Made by a program: the position numbers and the translations under genes. Below are positions 53,257 to 61,834 of a stretch of 64,000 bases of DNA, piece after piece. Origin of the DNA: Candidatus Electrothrix aestuarii (GTDB taxonomy: Bacteria; Desulfobacterota; Desulfobulbia; Desulfobulbales; Desulfobulbaceae); NCBI GenBank assembly GCA_032595685.2, contig CP159373.1:4379821-4443820 (forward strand), in the 5' to 3' direction. Position 1 is the first letter of the stretch. The number at the start of each line of letters is the position of its first letter. Under the pieces are notes generated by a model. It ran no database searches. It was not told where the DNA came from and worked only from the letters and a program-made list of their open reading frames with translations.

Positions 53257-53305
53257 TATAGTGAATGACTATTCACTATAGTAAAATATAAAGCCTCTCT
53301 GTCAA
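53257..53305 (-). promoter_or_regulatory. mla promoter with overlapping operator
   Basis: On the minus strand a perfect -35 TTGACA (53305-53300) is followed after 16 bp by TACTAT (53283-53278). A perfect palindrome with 10-bp arms TATAGTGAAT / ATTCACTATA and a 4-bp centre (53257-53280) covers the end of the -10 and the expected start site. Its TGAATGA-x-x-ATTCA core resembles TetR-family operators, so repression is likely. No tetR gene is in the window. Confidence 0.65.
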
Positions 53306-53801
53306 GCTGAAAATATACTCATTCAAGCCAGCACAACGTAACCGGGACCATTGCGTAATATCAGACCTCACCCTAGAGTTCAATTTTACAGCCAGGTAAG
53401 TTTAAAGGATTGTACCAGAGATAGAAGGGGAGCAGAAGAATAAAAAAACCGGCTCAACCAAAAGAGGAAGAGCCGGCCAAAAAAGAAGAGATGAAGAACA
53501 CTCTTTTTAATGCACAGAGCATGCCATCCATCTCTAAAAAACAACTTCAAAAATAATACGAAAGAAAAAGAGGAGTTATATAAAAAACTTTTCTTCCCCA
53601 GGGCAGGTCTCCACCTCGATTGTTCAGTTTTTTTTACGAAACACAAAAGACCAAACCATGCCAGATAAAAAAGATACGTTTTATCATTAGATTACTAAGC
53701 AAATAAAATTATCTAACATTTTCAATGAATATTATTTTTACGACTCTCCTTTTTTTCGCCTGTCTCCCAAGGAAAATCCCAAAGAAGACAGGCTACCAAC
53801 C
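53306..53801. other. intergenic region between acn and mla promoter
   Basis: No credible gene. Contains the acn-side terminator (53442-53476). The rest is AT-rich spacer. Confidence 0.5.
53442..53476 (-). terminator. intrinsic terminator downstream of acn
   Basis: On the minus strand CCGGCTC and GAGCCGG pair around 14 bases and run into seven T residues (plus-strand A tract 53442-53448). It lies ~330 bp after the acn stop and also shields the mla promoter. Confidence 0.7.
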
Positions 53802-55733
53802 TTATCGAGCCCAGTTCAGCAGGCTACCAGCCACCATGATCTCACGATGCCGTTGGGAAAGCTCACAGCGCGCTTCAACAGGTGTACCATCAATTTCCAC
53901 GGTCAGTGTCTCAGCACCAGAGGCCACTGCCTCGCGGATACCAGGAATCACCATCTCGCTGCCCTGCTCTACCTTGTCATAATCCTCTGGGTTAACAAAG
54001 GTTAGCGGCAGGATGCCGAAATTGATCAGGTTTGCCTTGTGGATACGGGCAAAACTCTTGACCAGCTTCACCTGCACGCCAAGATAGCGTGGGGCCAAGG
54101 CCGCATGCTCTCGGCTGGAGCCCTGACCGTAGTTATCACCACCAATCACAGCACCAGCAGAGCCAGAATCAGCAACCGCTTTCATATCAGCAGAAAAATT
54201 TTCAGCAACCTGAGAGAAAACAAACTCACTGATTGCCGGGATATTACTCCGCAGCGGCAGGATTGCTGCACCGGCAGGCATAATATGATCTGTGGTGATG
54301 TTATCAGCTAATTTCAGGACCACCTTACCCTTCCAGGTCTCCGGCAACGCGCTGAATTCAGGAAAGGGTGCGATATTAGGTCCACGAACGATCTCCACCT
54401 GGGTACTTTCTGCTTCTGCCAAGGGCTTTTCGATGCGCTGATCACCAGGAAGATAGGTATCTGGCAGGGTGAAACCGGGGTATTCGCCCAGATCGCGGGG
54501 GTCGGTAATTACCCCCGTGATAGCAGAGGCGGCAGCAACCTCCGGGCTACACAAATAGACCTGATCGCCCTTATTGCCAGAACGTCCGGGGAAATTACGG
54601 GAAAAGGTGCGCAGGGAATTCATACCAGTAGGCGGTGCCTGACCCATACCGATACAACCGAGACAACCGGACTGATGGATACGAGCACCGGCCTTGAGTA
54701 GCGGCATCACATCGCCCTGGGCAGTCAGGTTTTCAAGAGCCTGACGACTCCCGGGATTCACCTCAAAGCTCACATCCCGAGATACTTCCCGTCCTTCCAT
54801 AATCTTTGCCGTAGCAGTCAGATCCCGCAGGGAGGAGTTGGTGCAGGAGCCGATCAGCACCTGGGCCACAGGCTTGCCTGCAACCTCGCTGACCTTCACC
54901 ACGTTATCCGGGGAGGAGGGACAGGCGATCATGGGCTCCAGGGTGGACATATCAATCTCCAATACCTCGTCATACTCAGCATCAGGATCAGCGGAAAGCT
55001 CGACCCATTGCTCCTCGCGGCCCTGGGCGGCCAAGTATTTGCGGGTATTCTCATCAGACGGAAAGACGGAAGAAGTAGCACCCAGCTCAGCACCGAAATT
55101 GGTGATGGTGGCTCGGTCGGTCAAACTCAGTTCAGCCACGCCTGGGCCGAAATACTCCATGATGTACCCTACCCCACCTTTTACAGTGAGCTGCCGCAGA
55201 ACCTCCAGCAGAACATCGCGGGCTGCAACCCAGGGCTGCAATTTGCCGGTGAGTTTGATGCCGTAGATTTTCGGCATGATCAGGTAAAAAGGCTTACCCG
55301 CCATCGCCATAGCCACATCCAGACCACCAGCACCCATTGCCAGCATACCCATGCCGCCACCAGTCGGGGTGTGGGAATCAGAACCCAGCAGGGTTTTACC
55401 AGGCACACCGAAGCGCTCCAGGTGAACCTGATGACAGATGCCGTTGCCTGGAGGGGAAAAATGGAGACCGAATTTGCGGGCCGCGCCCTGCAGGAAGATA
55501 TGGTCGTCCGCGTTTTTAAAGTCAGACTGAAGCATATTATGATCAACATAGCTCACAGACAACTCGGTCTGCACACGGGGAATACCAATGGCCTCAAACT
55601 CCAGATAAGCCATCGTTCCGGTGGCATCCTGGGTCAGGGTCTGGTCAATACGCAGCCCGATCTCTTCACCTTTTTTTAACTCGCCTTCCACCAGATGAGC
55701 GGCCAGTATTTTCTCCGCAACAGTCTGTCCCAT
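53802..55733 (-). CDS. acn: aconitate hydratase
   Basis: 643 residues, AAGGAG 8 bases before the ATG. Family motifs: DHNMLQSDFKNADDH, GSDSHTPTGGGMGMLAMGAGG, the first cluster ligand GSCTNSS, then SGCLGCIGMG with the other two cysteines, and the C-terminal domain with DNITTDHIMPAG, GDNYGQGSSREHAALAPRYLG and RIHKANLINFGILPL. The length and the direct link between domains fit the ~640-residue aconitase of the Aquifex-like type, not the 850-900-residue AcnA/AcnB. It interconverts citrate and isocitrate with a 4Fe-4S cluster. Confidence 0.94.
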   Translation of the reverse strand: MGQTVAEKILAAHLVEGELKKGEEIGLRIDQTLTQDATGTMAYLEFEAIGIPRVQTELSVSYVDHNMLQSDFKNADDHIFLQGAARKFGLHFSPPGNGICHQVHLERFGVPGKTLLGSDSHTPTGGGMGMLAMGAGGLDVAMAMAGKPFYLIMPKIYGIKLTGKLQPWVAARDVLLEVLRQLTVKGGVGYIMEYFGPGVAELSLTDRATITNFGAELGATSSVFPSDENTRKYLAAQGREEQWVELSADPDAEYDEVLEIDMSTLEPMIACPSSPDNVVKVSEVAGKPVAQVLIGSCTNSSLRDLTATAKIMEGREVSRDVSFEVNPGSRQALENLTAQGDVMPLLKAGARIHQSGCLGCIGMGQAPPTGMNSLRTFSRNFPGRSGNKGDQVYLCSPEVAAASAITGVITDPRDLGEYPGFTLPDTYLPGDQRIEKPLAEAESTQVEIVRGPNIAPFPEFSALPETWKGKVVLKLADNITTDHIMPAGAAILPLRSNIPAISEFVFSQVAENFSADMKAVADSGSAGAVIGGDNYGQGSSREHAALAPRYLGVQVKLVKSFARIHKANLINFGILPLTFVNPEDYDKVEQGSEMVIPGIREAVASGAETLTVEIDGTPVEARCELSQRHREIMVAGSLLNWAR

Positions 55734-56050
55734 AATACATTCTCCTTAAAACTAAAAATATCTACCGTCCACGACCTGTGGTCACAACGAAGCAGGAAAG
55801 TTGATCGACTACCTCCAGGGAGGGAGATCATACTTCCGTATACCTTCCATCTCGACCCAGCGGGTCGAGACGACAAAACATGAACATTGGCTTGGCCGGT
55901 TTCACCGACCACTTTCATAGAAAAAAATACATGCGCTGTTCGCGCGAACCTTCTGTGTGAATAATCTGCGGCCCATTAAACATGATCAGGGAAAAAAATG
56001 CCCTGATTTTTTCATGGGGAAAGGGAGGTCAGCAGGAAGAAGGGGCAATA
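55734..56050. other. region upstream of acn, with hairpin
   Basis: No gene seen. TCTCGACCC-AGC-GGGTCGAGA (55850-55870) is a perfect 9-bp hairpin about 120 bases upstream of acn, in its probable leader. A related hairpin lies between hslV and hslU. It may be a scattered repeat and not a specific regulator. Confidence 0.45.
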
Positions 56051-56893
56051 TTACAGTTCTGCCCCGCAGAATTTGCAATACCTGGCATCTACATCGTGGC
56101 CCTCTGCGCTGCATTGCAGACAGGTCTGGGTTGATACCTTGCGCTTGAAAGTCTGGGACATTTCCACCGTCACAATGCCTGTGGGCACGGCAATAATTCC
56201 ATAGCCGAGGATCATCACTATGGAAGAAAATGCCTGGCCGATGATGGTCTGCGGCGAGATATCGCCATATCCGACCGTGGTCATGGTCACGATTGCCCAG
56301 TAGATACTGCGGGGGATGCTGGTGAAGCCGTTTTCTCTGCCCTCAATGACATACATCAGGGAGCCGAAGATGATAACCAAGGTAAATACGGTGAAGAGAA
56401 AGACGGAGATCTTGCGCCTGCTCGCCATCAGTGCCTTGAGAAGGAGGTTTGCCTCACCGAGGTAGGTTGCTAGTTTCAGGATACGAAAAATGCGGAGTAT
56501 CCGCAGAATCCTGATAACCAGCAGATACTGGGTTCCGGGCAGAAAGAGACTGACGTAGGTCGGGATGATTGCGAGCAGATCAATCACCCCGTAGAAGCTG
56601 ATTGCATATTTAAGCGGCCTGCCCACACAAAGCAGTCGTAAGATATATTCTCCAGTAAAAAGGAAGGTGAAAAACCATTCTATCCCGTAGAGCAAGCTGC
56701 CATGCTGAGCGCGGAACAAGTCAATACTGTCCAGCATAACCGTGATGACGCTGATCAGGATGCCGCCGATCAGTACGACATCGAATGCTTTACCGGCCGG
56801 AGTATCGGCTTCAAAGATTACTTCATGCAATCTGCCTCGCCAAGGGGCATGGAAAGGTCTTTTCTCTTGATAATCGTCTTGCTGGGGTTTCAT
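56051..56893 (-). CDS. voltage-gated potassium channel-like protein with C-terminal zinc ribbon
   Basis: 280 residues with six membrane helices. The S4-like RILRILRIFRILKLA carries regularly spaced arginines, and the selectivity filter is TVGYGD, so it should pass K+ under voltage control. After S6 a short linker leads to a zinc ribbon: CLQCSAEGHDVDARYCKFCG, two CxxC pairs. That C-terminal ribbon recurs in some bacterial channels. The next gene downstream in position (serpin) also carries a zinc ribbon. Confidence 0.9.
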   Translation of the reverse strand: MKPQQDDYQEKRPFHAPWRGRLHEVIFEADTPAGKAFDVVLIGGILISVITVMLDSIDLFRAQHGSLLYGIEWFFTFLFTGEYILRLLCVGRPLKYAISFYGVIDLLAIIPTYVSLFLPGTQYLLVIRILRILRIFRILKLATYLGEANLLLKALMASRRKISVFLFTVFTLVIIFGSLMYVIEGRENGFTSIPRSIYWAIVTMTTVGYGDISPQTIIGQAFSSIVMILGYGIIAVPTGIVTVEMSQTFKRKVSTQTCLQCSAEGHDVDARYCKFCGAEL

Positions 56894-56995
56894 TACTACG
56901 TTTTTACCAATTCTCTCTGAAACGGATCTTTCTCCGAGTTAGGGCTAGCCAATTATCTGGTCCGGATTTGCGACATCAGACTCTTCAGTGCCATT

Positions 56996-58459
56996 TTACT
57001 GTTCGCCCCTCTCTGGATCAAGGAGTCTGCCAAGAAAGAGGATATTGCCTGTCGCCTTGTCCCGGATCAGGAAGAAGAAGGGATGATCAGCTCGAAAAAT
57101 TTTAGGGGTTGAAATACATCTTGTCATAGAAGCCGCTGTGGCAGCGGCGGCCTCTGTCCCCTCCTCATTCACTTCTATAAAAGCCTTGTGAAGGATGTGA
57201 TCGATAGAAAGACTTTTTGTTCCATCCATGCCTGAAAAATCTGCATCTGCACTGAAGGCCTCCCGTATGCCCAAGTCCTGCAAAGGCGGTTTAAACTCAA
57301 AGGTTCCCCAGTCAATCTTGAACTTGGGCAGGAAAACATCCACTTCCTCCTTACTCAACCACCCCGTCAGTTCCTCTAAATTCTCCGCTTTGAGCTCGCT
57401 TTCCAACTCTGGCAGATCTTCAGGTCTACCAGGGAGAATAATCAGCATGGACAGCTCGTTGCCGACATACGGCAATTCCAGAATCTGCCCTCTCTTGGTC
57501 TCGCCATGATCGGACTCGCTATACTCGAACTCGATGTAACCGAATCGTCCTCTTTGGTGCATCAAGGGTACCTGGGTTGTTGAACCGTCGGGCAGGGTGA
57601 ACTTGGCATTAGCGGTCTGCGCCGGGTCAAATTGGCTGGCCCAATTCCCTTTGAAATAGATAGCATTGACCAAAACCAGCGTGGTCAGTGAATCTATATC
57701 GTCCGGGCCGATGAGGTCTTTGATCCGACCCTGGGTTTTCTCTTCCACCCATGTGTTAATGATCTGGCGTGCCTCTTCGGCTGCCTGCGCATAGTCCAGG
57801 GGGATACTTGTGCTTCCGTAATACATTTTGAGGAGTTCCAGGTACTCCGGCAGCAAAGGATACTCCTTGTGCGGCCACAGCGAATTAGCCGTATGGAGCT
57901 GAACACCTCCTGCCTCCTGCATCTTGTCGTAGAGAGCGCTCAGCTCGGCAAAGGCTGGGTGGAGCTTGTCCTGGCTGAGGGTGAAGTGGAGAGCATCGGC
58001 CATTTCCTCTGCTGTCTTGTTGCGGGCACCTCCGTAGGTCATAGCCAGTGCAGAAAATATACTGTACGAAGAGAAAAAGAGGTTTCCTTCCTCCTGCTTC
58101 AGTACCGAATACAAGGACAAGGCAAAGCGAATATTGCTTTCAGTGAGCTCTCTGAGATCCTGGCTAACAGGATGTGGTTGCTTAAAAACATCTCGTGATC
58201 CCCTCATACTTCCCTCCTCTACGGGTTGTTTTAGAAGTAATATCAGAACGTACAATATGATGAGCAGGTAAAATCCAACGACTATTGAATACTGGAGCCA
58301 AAGCTGCTTCTTGCCCAATTTTATGATTCGACCAGACTTGCTTCGTGCTATTGCTTCGCCGCAATTCGGGCAGAGTTCACTAATCTTGAAGAAGTACTTG
58401 GTTAGGTATTGCTCCCGATGGATTGTCTTGCCGCAGTAAGGGCAAGTGTTATAACTCAT
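56996..58459 (-). CDS. membrane-anchored serpin with N-terminal zinc ribbon
   Basis: 487 residues. Residues 1-40 form a zinc ribbon (CPYCGK ... CPNCGE) and ~57-78 a membrane helix (YSIVVGFYLLIILYVLILLL). The serpin domain follows from ~100: NLFFSSYSIFSALAMTYGGA, LVLVNAIYFKGNW, then the hinge EEGTEAAAATAAS and the reactive loop around TRCIS, ending in ADHPFFFLIRD. The alanine-rich hinge suggests an inhibitory serpin. Counting from the hinge glutamate places P1 at Cys or the Arg before it, which I cannot settle. A cytoplasmic zinc ribbon tethering a periplasmic serpin is unusual. Its start lies just after a remnant of a STAND-type gene. Confidence 0.88.
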   Translation of the reverse strand: MSYNTCPYCGKTIHREQYLTKYFFKISELCPNCGEAIARSKSGRIIKLGKKQLWLQYSIVVGFYLLIILYVLILLLKQPVEEGSMRGSRDVFKQPHPVSQDLRELTESNIRFALSLYSVLKQEEGNLFFSSYSIFSALAMTYGGARNKTAEEMADALHFTLSQDKLHPAFAELSALYDKMQEAGGVQLHTANSLWPHKEYPLLPEYLELLKMYYGSTSIPLDYAQAAEEARQIINTWVEEKTQGRIKDLIGPDDIDSLTTLVLVNAIYFKGNWASQFDPAQTANAKFTLPDGSTTQVPLMHQRGRFGYIEFEYSESDHGETKRGQILELPYVGNELSMLIILPGRPEDLPELESELKAENLEELTGWLSKEEVDVFLPKFKIDWGTFEFKPPLQDLGIREAFSADADFSGMDGTKSLSIDHILHKAFIEVNEEGTEAAAATAASMTRCISTPKIFRADHPFFFLIRDKATGNILFLGRLLDPERGEQ

Positions 58460-58462
58460 GCG

Positions 58463-58585
58463 CTATCCCTTTTCTTCGGGCGGGGTTAGTTGCTGCTTCG
58501 CCAGATACTCCTGAAGCTGCTTATGCAGGAAATGGTAGCTGCCGCCTGCCCGTTGCAGCACCTTGCGTTGGTGCATGGTGTCCAG
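58463..58585 (-). pseudogene. remnant of a STAND/NACHT-type protein C-terminus (copy A)
   Basis: About 40 codons in an open frame, cut off upstream by TGA (58588-58586), where the tandem repeats begin. It reads VLQRAGGSYHFLHKQLQEYL, the typical closing motif of NACHT-like NTPases, then AKQQ and a stop at 58463, four bases before the serpin start. A second copy lies at 59962-60030. Confidence 0.6.
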
Positions 58586-58588
58586 TCA

Positions 58589-58802
58589 GGGGATTAACAG
58601 CAGAGGATTACCCTTCTCCCCTTGGGGATAATCGTGCGTCACTAGGGGATAAAACCTCGCCCCCTGTGACCGGACATAATCCCCTGAGGGACGGTCTTTC
58701 GTCATAAGGGGATTACCTTGCGCCCCTTGGGGATGATTATGCGTCACTAGGGGATAAGGCCGCGCCCCCTGTGACCGAAGACAATCCCCTTAGGGTGAAC
58801 GT
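58589..58802. repeat. 105-bp tandem repeat with AGGGGATAA cores
   Basis: CCCCTTGGGG starts at 58618 and again at 58723, period 105 bp. The second copy keeps ~75 bp, including GCGTCACTAGGGGATAA and GCCCCCTGTGACCG. Shorter GGGGATTA units flank both copies and appear inverted as AATCCCCT. It lies between the remnant tail and the coiled-coil gene. Confidence 0.75.
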
Positions 58803-58839
58803 TGCGGAACAGGGGGATGGGGATGCGTACTTGGGGAAG

Positions 58840-59160
58840 CTATTTGCGGAACTTCCGCATCTTCTTGACCAGCTCGTCATCCTTGCCCAGCAGGCCGGAA
58901 ATCAGGTCGGCAAAATCGGAGGCGTCTTTATAGGCGTCATCCAGGGTGAGATTGGCCTGAGCCGTGGCCTCTTTCGCCTTGGCCGCCGCTTCCTGCTGCG
59001 CGATTTCCGCTGTGTCGGCAGTATTTTTCTTGGTCTTCAGCTCATCAACCCGTTCAGCGGGGTCAAAGCCTTTGTCGGTCAACACCTCCTGATTTTCTTC
59101 AACAAGAGTGATGATCTGCGTAACAAAATCTCGTTTTTTCGCTTCTGTCATTTTGCTCAT
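58840..59160 (-). CDS. small coiled-coil protein
   Basis: 106 residues, highly charged. Helical throughout, with an Ala/Gln/Glu-rich coiled coil (TAEIAQQEAAAKAKEATAQA) at about residues 48-70 and a basic end (VKKMRKFRK). No membrane segment. There is no good ribosome site, but ATG 59160 lies in a 36-bp sequence that is repeated at 59884-59919, so the start region itself has been duplicated. Family not recognised. Confidence 0.6.
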   Translation of the reverse strand: MSKMTEAKKRDFVTQIITLVEENQEVLTDKGFDPAERVDELKTKKNTADTAEIAQQEAAAKAKEATAQANLTLDDAYKDASDFADLISGLLGKDDELVKKMRKFRK

Positions 59161-59184
59161 GATGTCGTGTAAGGTTGAGGTTAT
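59149..59184. repeat. 36-bp direct repeat, copy 1, at the edge of the PIN toxin-antitoxin cassette
   Basis: CATTTTGCTCATGATGTCGT followed by GTAAGGTTGAGGTTAT. It matches copy 2 (59884-59919) at 34 of 36 positions and the same orientation. It overlaps the start of the coiled-coil gene and the stop of the antitoxin ORF. Confidence 0.85.
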
Positions 59185-59360
59185 GGGGTAAGGACGGACC
59201 TCCTTTTGACGATCTTAGGTGGAATTGTGACAAAGACCCGTTGTCCGACCTGCTGCTTCCGCATGAAATACCGACCCAGTTTATACACATCGTATTTGTG
59301 TTCCGAGGCTATCTGCTCTCGTATTTTTCGTGTTTCTTTTACAATAGGGTCTTCCATCAT
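59181..59360 (-). CDS. short antitoxin-like protein paired with the PIN toxin
   Basis: 59 codons starting at ATG 59360, whose A-T-G-A overlaps the toxin stop. The N-terminus (EDPIVKETRKIREQIAS) matches the small partners of PIN toxins that begin DPIVEE-x-R-x-I-R. The rest (VYKLGRYFMRKQQ, VTIPPKIVKRR) is basic. The usual TA order is antitoxin first; here it follows the toxin. It was found by reading the minus strand directly. Confidence 0.65.
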   Translation of the reverse strand: MMEDPIVKETRKIREQIASEHKYDVYKLGRYFMRKQQVGQRVFVTIPPKIVKRRSVLTP

Positions 59361-59839
59361 AATTCATCTCCGAATAGTTCTTCCGGGGTACAGATAACCG
59401 GTGCAATAAGGCCATGCTCAACAGCGGCAGTCCGAATACTTTCTCTTTTCTCTGCATTGGCAATATGCTTGCAGTTCCAGGTCAGCAGGAAATCCACATT
59501 GTTCACACAACAGACAGCGATGTGCAGAGCATCCTGCGCCGCTTTTTGGGGAACAGCTCCACTTTGGATCAGCTTGTCCGCAAAGTCAAGCGCTTCTTCG
59601 GTTACAGCTATAAAAGGAATGTCCCTGAGAAGGTCCAACCGTCTCTGTGCCGCTTCCGGGTGCCCCTGCCCTGCTTCCTCTGCAACGATTTCGGATATAA
59701 CGATTTCAAAACAGCTTCTTCTTTGCTCCCACCACTCCTGGCTTATAGTCTGATGGGCGGAGACGATAAGATCTCTGCTTGGTCGGGCGGTGAGATAACT
59801 GACGAAACTTGTTTCAAGGTAGACGAATTCTTTGTTCAT
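59357..59839 (-). CDS. VapC-like PIN-domain toxin
   Basis: 160 residues. The PIN fold is visible from YLETSFVSYLTARPSRDLI at the start, through EIVISEIVAEEA and GAVPQKAAQDALHIAVCC, to LLTWNCKHIANAEKR. The acidic residues (Glu at position 9, Glu and Asp in the middle, Asp in QDALH) fit the metal site of ribonuclease toxins of this subfamily. The partner is the coupled ORF at 59181-59360. The cassette is flanked by 36-bp direct repeats. Confidence 0.82.
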   Translation of the reverse strand: MNKEFVYLETSFVSYLTARPSRDLIVSAHQTISQEWWEQRRSCFEIVISEIVAEEAGQGHPEAAQRRLDLLRDIPFIAVTEEALDFADKLIQSGAVPQKAAQDALHIAVCCVNNVDFLLTWNCKHIANAEKRESIRTAAVEHGLIAPVICTPEELFGDEL

Positions 59840-59883
59840 AACGTGATGAGTATAGTTTTGATCCGTTTACCGAAGGGTTGGGG

Positions 59884-59919
59884 CATTCTGCTCATGATGT
59901 TGTGTAAGGTTGAGGTTAT
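59884..59919. repeat. 36-bp direct repeat, copy 2
   Basis: Second copy of the repeat at 59149-59184 (34 of 36 positions), between the toxin gene and the TPR gene end. It would read ATGAGCAGAATG on the minus strand, mirroring the coiled-coil gene start. Confidence 0.85.
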
Positions 59920-59953
59920 CGGTTGAAAAATGCATCATCTTTGTACCGCTGAA

Positions 59954-61708
59954 TCATTCCGTCACAGTGTCTGTTGCTTTGCCAGGTAGTCCCGGAGTTG
60001 CTTGTGGAGGAAATGGTAGCTGCCCCGCCCACTGTGCCTTCATCATTTCCTTCATCTTTTTATAATTCTCCTGAATCATGCCAATATCAGGGTGACCGTT
60101 GGGAAATTTTGCATTAAGAATAGCCAAGGCGCGCAGATACAGCGGCTCGGCCTTCTCGTAACGATTCTGCGTGCGATACAGTCCGGCAAGATTGTTCAAA
60201 ATGGTTGCCGTTGAGGGATGGTCTTTGCCCAATTTTTTCTCGAAAATCTCCAGTGAACGCTTGTACAGTGACTTGGCTTCCCCATAACGGCCCTGCGATT
60301 CATACAGCGATGCCAAATTATTCAGGGTGGTGGCCACTGAAGGATGGTCTTTGCCCAACGCTTTCTCTGAAATCTCCAGCGACTGCTTGTACAGCGGATC
60401 AGCCTCTTCATAACGGCGTTGCTTTCTGTACAGCTCGGCAAGATTATTCAGAGTGACAGCTACATTAGGATGATCTTTACCGAGCGTTTCCTCGGAGATT
60501 TCTAACGAACGCTTATACAGGGGTTCGGCTCTATTGTAACGGCCCTGCTCGCAATACAGCAAGGCTATACTATCCAAGCTGTTTGCTACATCAGGATGTT
60601 TTTTACCGAGCTTCTCTTCTCTAATCTTTAGTGAACTATTGTACAGCGGTTCGGCTTCATCGTAACGCCCCTGTACCCGATAAAGGTTAGCCAGATTGCC
60701 CAGAGTATTTGTTACATAAGGATGATCTTTACCAAGCTTATTTTCTTTGATTACCAATGAACGCTGATAAAGCGGCACGGCCTTTTCGTACCGGCTCTGC
60801 GTAACATACAGCCGTGCCAGATTATTCAAGACCGCCGCTACATGAAGGTGTTCCTTTCCGAGAGTTTTCTCAGCAACCTCTAACGCACGCTTGTATATCG
60901 GCTCTGCTTTCTTATAACAGCCTTGATATTCATAAACCAAACCCAATTCATTCAAGGCTAAAGCCAACTCAATATCCTCTTTTCCTTCCTGCTCTCGGAT
61001 TGCCAGCAGATGTTCCAGCCATTCCTTTGCCCGCTGATAATCGCCCATCTTCCATGCCATTATCCCGGCAGCAAGCAGATAAGTGGGATTACTCGGCGCA
61101 AGATCAGCTGCCCCGGCATAATTGCGCAGGGCTTTGCTGTAATCCAACCTATCTTCAGCCAGCCGCCCGCTCTGGAGCAGGGCCTCTGCCACAGTCTGGC
61201 CTGCCTCTGCTGCCACTCGGTCAAAAAGCTGCTCGGCCAGCTCAGTATCGCCCTGCGCCAGCCGTTCCTCAGCCTCGGCAAGCTGCTCCTTTGGCAATTT
61301 GCCTGCCAGCAGCAGCAGCTTCTCTTGGGATTCCTCCAGCAACCGCAACTTTTCCTGATAGCTCTCCTCCAGATTGGCTAATTTCCGTTCAATCTCCTCC
61401 CGTTTCTGCTTCTCCAGAAAATAGTTTCCGTGCTGCTCAAGCAAGTGCTCCTTATATTTGTCAATGGTCAGTACGTTCTCGTCCAGCAATTCGCTGGCAT
61501 CAAGCGACACGGAAGCAGCCTTTGGCTTGCGCAGGCAGGCACAGAGCTTGGAGCAGACAAAACCAATCACAGCAAGGCTTGCTGAAACAACAGCAATTCC
61601 CCAGCCGCTCCAAATCACATCTGGATTATCCGGAAGCAAGTCCCATATCGCCTTAATCTGTCCCATCAAGTCTATGAAAGTCGTCTTAACCAGTTCCAGC
61701 AAGTCCAC
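59954..61708 (-). CDS. membrane-anchored TPR protein (kinesin-light-chain-like repeats)
   Basis: 584 residues from GTG 61708 with GGGAG six bases upstream. One membrane helix (about 35-56), a coiled coil (about 75-135), then nine or so 42-residue TPRs of kinesin-light-chain type (LGKDHPxVAxTLNNLAxLYxxQGRYxEAEPLYKRSLEI with variation). The last ~27 residues (GQLPFPPQATPGLPGK) do not belong to the fold: they read, in the wrong frame, a remnant STAND/NACHT tail (copy B). The original C-terminus was therefore lost or replaced. Probably a scaffold for protein contacts. Confidence 0.85.
   Translation of the reverse strand: MDLLELVKTTFIDLMGQIKAIWDLLPDNPDVIWSGWGIAVVSASLAVIGFVCSKLCACLRKPKAASVSLDASELLDENVLTIDKYKEHLLEQHGNYFLEKQKREEIERKLANLEESYQEKLRLLEESQEKLLLLAGKLPKEQLAEAEERLAQGDTELAEQLFDRVAAEAGQTVAEALLQSGRLAEDRLDYSKALRNYAGAADLAPSNPTYLLAAGIMAWKMGDYQRAKEWLEHLLAIREQEGKEDIELALALNELGLVYEYQGCYKKAEPIYKRALEVAEKTLGKEHLHVAAVLNNLARLYVTQSRYEKAVPLYQRSLVIKENKLGKDHPYVTNTLGNLANLYRVQGRYDEAEPLYNSSLKIREEKLGKKHPDVANSLDSIALLYCEQGRYNRAEPLYKRSLEISEETLGKDHPNVAVTLNNLAELYRKQRRYEEADPLYKQSLEISEKALGKDHPSVATTLNNLASLYESQGRYGEAKSLYKRSLEIFEKKLGKDHPSTATILNNLAGLYRTQNRYEKAEPLYLRALAILNAKFPNGHPDIGMIQENYKKMKEMMKAQWAGQLPFPPQATPGLPGKATDTVTE
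59962..60030 (-). pseudogene. remnant of a STAND/NACHT-type protein C-terminus (copy B)
   Basis: In the frame one off from the TPR gene, the minus strand reads GRGSYHFLHKQLRDYLAKQQ then TL and stop. It matches copy A (58463-58585) closely, including SYHFLHKQL and YLAKQQ. So two copies of the same gene end lie 1.5 kb apart. Confidence 0.6.
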
Positions 61709-61834
61709 GCCGTTCTCCCTCTTCTCTCCTGCTCACTCCCCAACCCGTCAACAAACAACCACCTTCTGATCAGAACACAAACTGCCCGGTTTATCATCAT
61801 AAATAACAAAGCGGGCAGCAAGCCTTGGCCCTGA

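Noticed and set aside
53386-53646. 86-codon minus-strand frame between acn and mlaE
   Set aside because: It runs across the intrinsic terminator, has phenylalanine-rich low-complexity translation and no ribosome site.
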